Under the pieces are notes generated by a model, which was not told where the DNA came from, searched no databases, and saw only the letters and a list, made by a program, of their open reading frames with translations. Shown piece after piece: positions 9,400 through 16,536 of a stretch of DNA of 64,000 nt. Every line of letters starts with the position of its first letter. The first letter of the stretch is position 1. The stretch is from Pseudomonas rhodesiae (GTDB taxonomy: Bacteria; Pseudomonadota; Gammaproteobacteria; Pseudomonadales; Pseudomonadaceae): positions 372,001 through 436,000 of the forward strand of contig NZ_VFEU01000004.1 of the NCBI RefSeq assembly GCF_007858255.1, in the 5' to 3' direction. The translations under genes and the position numbers were made by a program.

Positions 9400-10824
9400 C
9401 TACAGCTGAAACCGCCCCCCTCCTTGCCCCAACGCCGTGGCCAACGCATCGAACCCCGCGCGCAACAACTGATCGTCCCCCGAGGTGTTGCAGATACTCG
9501 CCCGGATAAACTGCGGCACGGCGGTCTGCCCCACGGCGAAGGCTTCGGCAGTGGCGATCAGGTAATTATTCTGCTTGAGTTCCGCCTCGATTTCCGACGC
9601 ACGCCACGGCTCAGGGACTTCAATCCAGAAGTGCGGACTGTTGAGATGGGTGCGGTACTCCAGCCCCTCCAAAAGGCCGCGCACCAGGGCTTTGCGCCGG
9701 CTGATCTCATTGATCTGCTGGCTGAGCAGGTATTGCGCCGTGCCGTTTTCGATCCACTGCGTGGCCAGCTCCAGAGTAACCGGCGTGGCCATCCAGCACG
9801 TCGAACGCAACGCTGCCGAGATGCGGCTGACCAACGCCGGCGGTGCATGCACATAGCCCACCCGCAGGCCCGCGGATACGGCCTTGCTCAGGCTACTGAT
9901 CAAAATCGTACGCTCAGGTGCGAAAAAACTCAGCGGCGGTGGCCGATCTTCCACCAGCACACCATGGGCTTCGTCCTCCAGAATCAGCAGGTTGTGTTCG
10001 CGGCACACCTTGACCAGTGCTTCGCGACGCGCCACCGATAACACTGCGGTGGTCGGGTTCTGAATCGTCGGTGTGCAGTACAACGCCGAAATCCGGTGAT
10101 TACGACAGACTTCATCCAGCGCACTGGGCAGTACCCCTTCGTCGTCCATTTCCAGGCCGATCAAGCGGACGCCGAGCATACGCGCGGCAGTGATCAGCCC
10201 AGGGTAAGTCAGTTGTTCGGTGACCACGGTGTCGCCCGCGCGCAACAGCGCCATCATCGCGCAGAGCAAGCCATGCTGGCCGCCATTGACGCAGATAACC
10301 TGTTCGGGAATCGGATGGAAATCGCTCTGCACCAGCCACTGCGCGCCCGCGTCGCGGTAGCGCGGCAGACCGGCATCCGGGGTGTAGGCACTGATGTCCT
10401 GCAAGAACTTGGCGTTGGTCGACAGGGTCTGGAAGCTCTGGGCCAGGAAGGCGGTCTCCTGCCCTGGGATATGCATATTGCGGCTCATGTCGAAGTACTG
10501 GCGCGGTTCCTCACTGAAGTTGCGAAACCCTTCATCGCGCTGGCGCTCCATCCCACGCTTGCGCACGAAAGTGCCGTCACCTACCCGAGCCACCACCAAC
10601 CCAAGGCGCTCCAGTTCACCGTAAGCCCGGCTGATGGTGCCGATAGTCACCCCCAGGTTATCGGACAGCACCCGATGGGGCGGCAGTTTTCGCCCCGGTT
10701 CAATCAAGCCTTCAAGGATGCCTCGCTCCATCACATCGGACAGGCGCTTGTACTTCACGCCCTGCCCGCTGGACAGCCCCTCACGCATAATTGACACCAT
10801 GTCAATATTTGTTTTGACAGCCAT
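9400..10824 (-). CDS. MocR-type regulator: GntR DNA-binding domain fused to aminotransferase fold
   Basis: 474 residues. The winged-helix GntR domain is at about 18-88 (GRKLPPHRVLSDNLGVTIGTISRAY); the rest is a fold-type I PLP aminotransferase domain with the PLP lysine at K314 (SSLSK) and the Asn/Asp/Tyr-type cofactor pocket (QNPTTA, EDEAHG). MocR proteins sense PLP or an amino-acid derivative and control the genes beside them. This gene is divergent from the EamA/JAMM-Ubl-E1/cysteine-synthase operon, with 103 bases between starts that contain direct repeats suited to such a regulator, so it is the likely controller of that operon. Start ATG at 10824 with AGGG six bases upstream. Confidence 0.92.
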   Translation of the reverse strand: MAVKTNIDMVSIMREGLSSGQGVKYKRLSDVMERGILEGLIEPGRKLPPHRVLSDNLGVTIGTISRAYGELERLGLVVARVGDGTFVRKRGMERQRDEGFRNFSEEPRQYFDMSRNMHIPGQETAFLAQSFQTLSTNAKFLQDISAYTPDAGLPRYRDAGAQWLVQSDFHPIPEQVICVNGGQHGLLCAMMALLRAGDTVVTEQLTYPGLITAARMLGVRLIGLEMDDEGVLPSALDEVCRNHRISALYCTPTIQNPTTAVLSVARREALVKVCREHNLLILEDEAHGVLVEDRPPPLSFFAPERTILISSLSKAVSAGLRVGYVHAPPALVSRISAALRSTCWMATPVTLELATQWIENGTAQYLLSQQINEISRRKALVRGLLEGLEYRTHLNSPHFWIEVPEPWRASEIEAELKQNNYLIATAEAFAVGQTAVPQFIRASICNTSGDDQLLRAGFDALATALGQGGGRFQL

Positions 10825-10852
10825 CTTTCGCCCTAATAGTGTGCTTTTACGG

Positions 10853-10903
10853 GTTCAATCGCCGAATTTAACCAGTCATTACAAGTTCAATATAGAGTTC
10901 AAT
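10853..10903. promoter_or_regulatory. Three GTTCAAT direct repeats: candidate MocR operator
   Basis: GTTCAAT occurs at 10853-10859, 10885-10891 and 10897-10903, the last two spaced by 12 bases and the first two by 32. Several MocR regulators bind direct rather than inverted repeats, and these lie between the divergent starts at 10824 and 10928. Binding is inferred. Confidence 0.55.
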
Positions 10904-10927
10904 TTCGGCTCAGGGAAGCAATAAACG

Positions 10928-11878
10928 ATGCCAATGTCCGCCGTCCTCGAAAACACCGCCAAAACCAAAACCCAGAAACAGTGGGTGGCCGGGCTGGTGA
11001 CCAGCGTCATGTTTCTGATCGTGTGCCTGAGCTGGGGCACCACCTGGCTGGGGATCAAGATCGCCGTGGAGAGCGTGCCGCCACTGACCTCGGCGGGCCT
11101 GCGTTTTCTGATCGCCTTTCCGTTGTTCCTATGCTTTGCCATGGCCCGTCGCGAGCCGATTCTGTTTCCCCGCGAGAGCCGCTGGTTCTTTGTGTTCGTG
11201 ACCCTGTCCTACTTCAGCGTGCCCTACTACCTGCTCAACTACGGCGAGATGCATGTGTCGTCCGGCCTCACTGCCCTGCTGTTCAGCTGCATGCCGGTGT
11301 TCATCCTGATTTTCTCGGCGCTGTTCCTGCGCGAGCGCATCTATTTTTCCCAGGTGGTCGGCATCGGCATCGGCTTCGGCAGCCTCTACATGATCATCCG
11401 CAGCCAGGGCCTGCACCTGGATCACGCCGAGTTCTTCGGGGTGTTGGCGATTCTGACCGCCGCGATCATGCATGCCTTGTGCTACGTCATTACCAAGCAA
11501 AAAGGCAGCGCCATCAGCGTGATCACCTACAACACCCTGCCCATCGGGATTGCCGGGATGATGCTGTTTATCGCCGGCCTGTTGTTTGAAACGCCAACGT
11601 TCGATGCCATCACCCTGCGCTCATGGAGCGCGCTGGTTTACCTCGGGCTGGTGGCCTCGGTGGGCGGTTTCATCGTGTATTTCATGCTGCTCAAGCGCTT
11701 GAGCCCGATCATCCTGTCGTTTGTGTTCATCATTTTTCCGGTGTTCGCAGTGATCATCGGCGCCTGGTACGAAGGCGTGCCGATTTCCCGCGACCTGATG
11801 CTGTACTCGGCCATCCTGCTGGCCGGTTTTGCAATCACCAAACTGCCGATCGAAAAATTCCTGGCCAAGAAAAATTGA
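10928..11878 (+). CDS. EamA/DMT-family transporter, first gene of the thiocarboxylate operon
   Basis: 316 residues with about ten transmembrane helices arranged as two EamA repeats; the first repeat begins LIVCLSWGTTWLGIKIAVESVPP and the second near LLVYLGLVASVGGF. DMT proteins of this type export amino acids and metabolites; E. coli EamA (YdeD) exports cysteine pathway intermediates such as O-acetylserine. Here it is the first of five genes that include cysteine-synthase and serine-acetyltransferase homologues, so export of cysteine, O-acetylserine or the operon product is a reasonable inference. The ORF starts 38 bases upstream of the next gene's SD and is divergent from the MocR gene. Confidence 0.88.
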   Translation: MPMSAVLENTAKTKTQKQWVAGLVTSVMFLIVCLSWGTTWLGIKIAVESVPPLTSAGLRFLIAFPLFLCFAMARREPILFPRESRWFFVFVTLSYFSVPYYLLNYGEMHVSSGLTALLFSCMPVFILIFSALFLRERIYFSQVVGIGIGFGSLYMIIRSQGLHLDHAEFFGVLAILTAAIMHALCYVITKQKGSAISVITYNTLPIGIAGMMLFIAGLLFETPTFDAITLRSWSALVYLGLVASVGGFIVYFMLLKRLSPIILSFVFIIFPVFAVIIGAWYEGVPISRDLMLYSAILLAGFAITKLPIEKFLAKKN

Positions 11879-11916
11879 CCTGCCCGACCCATCACCTTCA
11901 ACCACGCGAGAGAAAC

Positions 11917-13779
11917 ATGGACGTGCTCCGCCCCGACGCCCTGGAACAGATCTACACCCACGCCAGCCGCACCTATCCAGAGGAATGCTGTGGCTTCGTC
12001 TTCGCCGACGGCAGTGTGTACCAGGGCAGCAATATCCAGAATGAGCTGCACCGCAAGAACCCCGAGATGTACCCGCGCAGCGCGGCCAATGGTTACACCT
12101 TCTCGGTAGCCGACACCCTGCTGATGAACAAGGCGTTTCGCAGCGACAACCCGGTGGTAGTGATCTACCACTCACACCCGGATGTCGGCGCCTATTTCAG
12201 CGACGAAGACCAGGACAAGGCACTGTTCATGGGCGAACCGATCTACCCGGTCAGCTACCTGGTGGTCGATGTTCGCCAGGGCCAGGCCCTGGGTTCCAAG
12301 CTGTTTGCCTGGGATGGCAAGCAGTTCGCCCTTAACCCTTTCAACGACCTGCACACGGAGTTGTCCATGAACGCTGTCTCTTTCCCCGACATTCTGGTCC
12401 GCGTGGCCAAGCTGCCGGAATCGACCCTTGAGGGCACCGGATCGACATTGCGCGAAGTCATTGAAAACCTCTGCAGCAGCCACCCGCAACTGCGTCCGCA
12501 TCTGTTCCACGAAAAGAACAACCAGCTCAAGGAACACTTCCTGTTTACCGCCGAGCAAGAGCTGATCAGCGCCGACGACCCGCTGCCGGAAAAAGCCAGC
12601 ATCGAAGTGCTGCTCGCTACATCGGGCGGGATGGACGTCGACACCTTGAGCAACGAAGAAGTGCAGCGCTACGTGCGCCATATCACGCTGCCCGGCGTGG
12701 GTCGCGAAGGGCAGTTGAACCTCAAGAAAGCCAAGGTGCTGATCATCGGCACCGGCGGCCTCGGCTCGCCCATCAGCCTGTACCTCGCGGCGGCCGGCGT
12801 CGGCACCCTGGGGCTGGTGGACTTCGACGTGGTGGAAAGCAGCAACCTGCAACGCCAGATCGTCCACGGCAACAGCACTCTCGGCCTGCCCAAGGTCGAA
12901 TCAGCCAAACAGCGCTTGCTGGACCTCAATCGGCATATTCGGATCAATGCCCACGACACCGCCCTGAATGCCGACAACGCCCTGGACCTGGTGGGCGCCT
13001 ATGACTTGGTGATCGACGGCACCGATAACTTCGACACCCGCTACCTGGTCAACGATGCCTGCGTACAGTTGGGCAAGCCCTTGGTATACGGCGCGATCTA
13101 CCGTTTCGACGGGCAGATCAGCGTGCTCAACTACCAGGGCGGGCCGTGCTACCGCTGCCTGTTCCCCAGCCCACCGCCCGCCGAACTGGCGCCCAATTGC
13201 AGCGCCGGTGGCGTGATCGGCGTGCTGCCGGGGGTAGTCGGAATGATCCAGGCCACCGAGGCCATCAAGCTGTTGATCGGCATTGGTGAACCGTTGTCCG
13301 GCCGGTTGATGCGCTTCGACGCCCTGGCGATGAAATTCAGCGAGATCCGCTTCAAGCGCCGCGCCGACTGCCCGTGCTGTTCGGAACTGCGCCACAGCCA
13401 AGCCGTGGCGCCGGCCGTGTGCGCCGATGCCATGCTGCGCGCGCCTTCACTGGCCGAGGAACGCTACATCAAGCCCCAAGGGCTCAAACAGGTCATCGAA
13501 CACCCCAGCAGCGCCGACGTACTGTTGGATGTACGCGACGCCAGTGAACTGGAGGTATGCAAGTTGCCGGGGGTGGTGCATATCCCCCTGGCGGAGCTGG
13601 ATGGGCAGCTGGATCGCCTCAACCGCGACAACACCCATTACCTGATCTGCTATGCCGGCACCCGCGCCGAGCAGGCCGCCAGCACGTTGCTGGCGGCGGG
13701 CTTTGCCAACACCAAAGTCCTGCAAGGCGGCATGAAGCACTGGGTTCGCGACGTCGAACCCGACATGCCTTTGTACTGA
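11917..13779 (+). CDS. JAMM protease - CysO/MoaD-like ubiquitin fold - MoeB/ThiF E1 - rhodanese fusion protein
   Basis: 620 residues holding four activities normally on separate proteins. (1) JAMM/Mov34 isopeptidase, about 1-148: Glu23 in PEECCG, metal ligands H85 and H87 (HSHPD), Ser95 and D98, i.e. the full E...HxH(x)10D signature. (2) CysO/MoaD-like beta-grasp domain, 151-238, ending in ATSGG (Gly237-Gly238). (3) MoeB/ThiF adenylating domain, about 240-510: nucleotide loop GTGGLG (278-283), zinc cysteines C411/C414 and C485/C488, candidate acceptor C428. (4) C-terminal rhodanese, about 525-620, active cysteine C578 in ICYAGTR. In M. tuberculosis the equivalents are Mec, CysO and MoeZ, which make and unload a protein thiocarboxylate for cysteine synthesis. 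The Gly-Gly is followed at once by Met-Asp and the E1 domain, so the carrier must be cut free or translated apart before it can act. Start ATG at 11917 with GCGAGAGA upstream. Confidence 0.9.
   Translation: MDVLRPDALEQIYTHASRTYPEECCGFVFADGSVYQGSNIQNELHRKNPEMYPRSAANGYTFSVADTLLMNKAFRSDNPVVVIYHSHPDVGAYFSDEDQDKALFMGEPIYPVSYLVVDVRQGQALGSKLFAWDGKQFALNPFNDLHTELSMNAVSFPDILVRVAKLPESTLEGTGSTLREVIENLCSSHPQLRPHLFHEKNNQLKEHFLFTAEQELISADDPLPEKASIEVLLATSGGMDVDTLSNEEVQRYVRHITLPGVGREGQLNLKKAKVLIIGTGGLGSPISLYLAAAGVGTLGLVDFDVVESSNLQRQIVHGNSTLGLPKVESAKQRLLDLNRHIRINAHDTALNADNALDLVGAYDLVIDGTDNFDTRYLVNDACVQLGKPLVYGAIYRFDGQISVLNYQGGPCYRCLFPSPPPAELAPNCSAGGVIGVLPGVVGMIQATEAIKLLIGIGEPLSGRLMRFDALAMKFSEIRFKRRADCPCCSELRHSQAVAPAVCADAMLRAPSLAEERYIKPQGLKQVIEHPSSADVLLDVRDASELEVCKLPGVVHIPLAELDGQLDRLNRDNTHYLICYAGTRAEQAASTLLAAGFANTKVLQGGMKHWVRDVEPDMPLY
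12357..12369 (+). promoter_or_regulatory. Internal Shine-Dalgarno and ATG at the JAMM/ubiquitin-fold boundary
   Basis: GGAG (12357-12360) lies six bases before an in-frame ATG (12367-12369) that begins the ubiquitin-like domain (MNAVSFPD). This could give a second, JAMM-less product from the same mRNA, or be the remnant of a once separate gene. Spacing and position are seen; use is inferred. Confidence 0.5.
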
Positions 13780-13788
13780 CCACCGGCC

Positions 13789-14718
13789 ATGGGCTCCTAC
13801 CTCATGCTGCATAACTCTATTCTCGACGCCATCGGCCAGACGCCCATTGTGCGCCTGGCGCAATTTTCCGAAGACCTCGGCATCGAGGTCTACGCCAAGC
13901 TGGAATCGCTCAACCCCGGCGGCAGCCACAAGGCGCGCATCGCCCTGGGCATGATCCTCGACGCCGAGCGCCGAGGCGTGCTGATCCGGGACTCCGGGCA
14001 AACCATCATCGAGCCCAGCGGCGGTAACACCGGCATCGGCCTGGTCATGGCCGGCAACGTGCTCGGCTATAAAGTGGTGCTGGTGATTCCCGACAATTAC
14101 AGCCCGGAAAAACAAAAATTGCTGCGCCTGTACGGAGCCAAGGTGGTGCTGTCGGACAGCCGCCTCGGGAACAATTCCCACGGCGAAAAATGCATGGAAT
14201 TGCAGCTGGAAAACCCCAGCTACGTGATGCTCAACCAGCAGCGCAACGGCGCCAACCCGCAAACCCACCGCGACACCACCGCACGGGAAATCATCCGCGC
14301 CTTCGGCGACCGCCATGTGGACTACTTCGTCAGCGGCATCGGCACCGGCGGGCATATCACCGGTATCGGCGAAACCCTGAAGACCGCCTGGCCCGCCATC
14401 CGTGTGATGGGCGTGGAGCCGGAAGAATGCGACCTGCTGAAAAACCAGCACGCACCGCACCATATCCAGGGCCTGTCGATCGGGCTGATCCCCAGCATCC
14501 TCAACGTGGATGTGATCGACGGCATGCTCAAGGTGTCGCACCAGGACTGCAAGGACATGATGAAACGCATCATGCGCACCGATGCCATAAGCCTGGGCCT
14601 GTCATCCGCCGCCAATATGGTGGCCATCGCCAGGCTCGCTCCCGAATTACCGCCCGAAACGGTGGTGCTGACCATGGTCTACGACAATGCCGACAGCTAC
14701 CTGCCCAGTTTCGACTAA
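13789..14718 (+). CDS. Cysteine synthase family PLP enzyme
   Basis: 309 residues of the CysK/CysM fold-type II family. The PLP lysine is K48 in NPGGSHKAR; the phosphate loop is GIGTGGHITG; the substrate-side sequence is EPSGGNTGI where ordinary CysK has EPTSGNTGI, a change in the loop that contacts the amino-acid substrate. Later sequence (HHIQGLSIGLIP) resembles CysK (O-acetylserine users) more than mycobacterial CysM, whose arginine for O-phosphoserine I do not see. It starts nine bases after the fusion gene and precedes the CysE-like gene, so it probably accepts sulfur from the Gly-Gly thiocarboxylate of the fusion protein. ATG at 13804 is an alternative start; neither has a strong SD. Confidence 0.9.
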   Translation: MGSYLMLHNSILDAIGQTPIVRLAQFSEDLGIEVYAKLESLNPGGSHKARIALGMILDAERRGVLIRDSGQTIIEPSGGNTGIGLVMAGNVLGYKVVLVIPDNYSPEKQKLLRLYGAKVVLSDSRLGNNSHGEKCMELQLENPSYVMLNQQRNGANPQTHRDTTAREIIRAFGDRHVDYFVSGIGTGGHITGIGETLKTAWPAIRVMGVEPEECDLLKNQHAPHHIQGLSIGLIPSILNVDVIDGMLKVSHQDCKDMMKRIMRTDAISLGLSSAANMVAIARLAPELPPETVVLTMVYDNADSYLPSFD

Positions 14719-14755
14719 CCGGTTTTCCAACCCTCCAGAATGCGGGGATGCCTCC

Positions 14756-15748
14756 ATGGGCGGCTTTATCGACATGCAACACCTGCACGATGAGTTGCTC
14801 ACCCATCTCATCAAGACCCTGACGCCCGCGCAGATGAAGCATTTGGAGCCGCATCTGGCGCCGCTGATCCAGAACGCCGCCCAAGCGATTGCCGAGGATT
14901 TGATCGCCTATGCCTATCGCGACCCGGCATCCCGTGGGCGGGGCGAGTTGATTCTGGAGTCCTATGCGTCGTTCAAAGCGGTGCTGTACTACCGCCTGGC
15001 CCATCTGGTGTGGAATTTTCCCGACACCCCCAACGGCATGTTCTCGCGCATCGCCCTCAAACTGAGCAACCAGGGCAAGGTGCTCTCAGGCGCCGAAATT
15101 CACCCGGCGGCCCGTATCGGCCGGCGTTTTGTGCTGGACCACGGCTACGGCACGGTGATTGGCGAAACCTGCGAGATCGGCAACGACTGCTACATCCTCT
15201 GCGGCGTGACCCTGGGTGCCCGGGGCATTGCCAACAACCCCGACGGCAAGCGCCATCCGCGCCTGGGCAACAATGTCGAGGTTGGCTCCGGGGCCCGCGT
15301 GCTCGGCTATGTGCTGATCGGTGACAACGTGTTTATCAGCCCGTCCTGTGTGATTACCCAGGACGTGCCGGCCGGCACCAAGGTCAAGGTGGTCAACCAG
15401 ATCCAGCTGCAAAAGCACGATGAGTCGGACAACAGCAAGTACCTCGGTGCGTTCGCCTTGGACGAGCGCCTGCATGTGGTCGGCGAGATCAATACGAGCC
15501 ACAAGGTCACCGTGCTCGATGCCGATTTCCACCCGCTGCCGGGATTGATGCTGGAGCCCACCGTCAAGGAGCGCCATCACCTGCAGTTTCGTCTGCACCG
15601 CGTAGAACCCGCCAGCCACCTGCCGCGCCTGCCGCTGAACCTCAAGGTTTGCGGGCCGGAATTCGAGATCACCCTGCTCTCTCCCCCTGGCTTGAGTGCA
15701 ATGGTGCGTCATCTATTGCAAGCCAGCCCACTGATCGTCGGAGGATGA
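14756..15748 (+). CDS. Serine O-acetyltransferase homologue with a long C-terminal extension
   Basis: 330 residues. The alpha-helical N-terminal region resembles CysE (ESYASFKAVLYYRLAHLVW); the left-handed beta-helix follows with DHGYGTVIGET and GKRHPRLGNN, which supply the two histidines expected in serine acetyltransferases. After about residue 225 comes a further 100 residues (from FALDERLHVVGE) unlike the short CysE tail that normally docks into CysK; the usual C-terminal Ile is absent, so the standard cysteine-synthase complex is unlikely. It may make O-acetylserine (or acylate another hydroxy-amino acid) for the PLP enzyme before it. Start ATG at 14756 with GGGGA seven bases upstream; the stop overlaps the SD region of the next gene. 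Confidence 0.85.
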   Translation: MGGFIDMQHLHDELLTHLIKTLTPAQMKHLEPHLAPLIQNAAQAIAEDLIAYAYRDPASRGRGELILESYASFKAVLYYRLAHLVWNFPDTPNGMFSRIALKLSNQGKVLSGAEIHPAARIGRRFVLDHGYGTVIGETCEIGNDCYILCGVTLGARGIANNPDGKRHPRLGNNVEVGSGARVLGYVLIGDNVFISPSCVITQDVPAGTKVKVVNQIQLQKHDESDNSKYLGAFALDERLHVVGEINTSHKVTVLDADFHPLPGLMLEPTVKERHHLQFRLHRVEPASHLPRLPLNLKVCGPEFEITLLSPPGLSAMVRHLLQASPLIVGG

Positions 15749-15750
15749 AC

Positions 15751-16479
15751 ATGTCCGTGCATACCATGGAAACCCTGGCGCTGTTCGACAGCGCGCCCTA
15801 TCAGAACGCTTTCAGCGCCCGGGTGATTGCGGTCAGCGAACAAGGAATCGCGCTGGAGCACACCTTGTTCTACCCCACCGGTGGCGGCCAACCGGGTGAC
15901 ACCGGGCACTTCACCTTGCCGGACGGCACCCGGGTGGAGGTGATCGGCACTGTGCGCGACCCGGCCTTGCGTTCGATTATCTGGCACCAGGTCGAGCAGC
16001 GGTCCGAACAGTTGACCGCCGGCGTGCAGGTGGATGCCGGCCTGGACTGGGAGCGGCGCTACCAGCACATGAAGATGCACACTTGCTTGCACCTGCTGTG
16101 CTCGCTTATCGACGCGCCTGTGACCGGATGCAGCATCAGCGCCGACAAAGGCCGCCTGGATTTCGACCTGCCGGAAATGACCCTCGACAAAGACACCCTC
16201 ACCCGCGACCTCAATGCCCTGATCGAACAGGCGCACCCGGTCAACACCCTGTCGATGCCCGCCTCGGAATACAGCACTTTATTGCAGATCACCCGTACCC
16301 AGGCCGTCGCACCGCCGGTGATGCAGGGCTCGGTGCGGGTTATTGAAATTGCCGGTATCGATATCCAGCCTTGCGGCGGCACCCATGTGCTCAACACCGA
16401 GGAAATCGGGCGGGTGTTCTGCGAGAAGATCGAGAAGAAGAGCAAGCACAACCGTCGCGTGATCCTACGGTTCGAGTAA
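15751..16479 (+). CDS. AlaX-type alanyl-tRNA editing domain protein
   Basis: 242 residues resembling the free-standing editing domain of AlaRS: zinc-site HTCLH (H110, H114) and CGGTH (C208, H212), with the YPTGGGQPGDTG entry motif. Such proteins remove Ser (or Gly) from tRNA-Ala in trans. Start at ATG 15751: GGAGG (15740-15744) is six bases upstream, whereas the ATG at 15745 directly abuts the SD. It closes the operon of the cysteine-synthase genes. A possible reason for its presence is protection against a serine-like or thio-amino acid that AlaRS would mischarge; this is inference. Confidence 0.88.
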   Translation: MSVHTMETLALFDSAPYQNAFSARVIAVSEQGIALEHTLFYPTGGGQPGDTGHFTLPDGTRVEVIGTVRDPALRSIIWHQVEQRSEQLTAGVQVDAGLDWERRYQHMKMHTCLHLLCSLIDAPVTGCSISADKGRLDFDLPEMTLDKDTLTRDLNALIEQAHPVNTLSMPASEYSTLLQITRTQAVAPPVMQGSVRVIEIAGIDIQPCGGTHVLNTEEIGRVFCEKIEKKSKHNRRVILRFE

Positions 16480-16493
16480 GTGGGGTTGCACAT

Positions 16494-16520
16494 GAGGGAG
16501 GGCGTTTGCCTCTCCCACAT
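16494..16520. repeat. Degenerate REP element
   Basis: GAGGGAGGGCGTTTGCCTCTCCCAC is an imperfect palindrome of the same type as the other REPs in this window; it lies between the convergent alaX and prpD genes. Confidence 0.65.
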
Positions 16521-16536
16521 TGTTTTGCGGCGTTTA

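Noticed and set aside
10791..10805. TTGAC-N5-GTCAA repeat over the start of the MocR gene as an operator
   Set aside because: Lies inside the coding region, short arms, and the GTTCAAT direct repeats are a better candidate.
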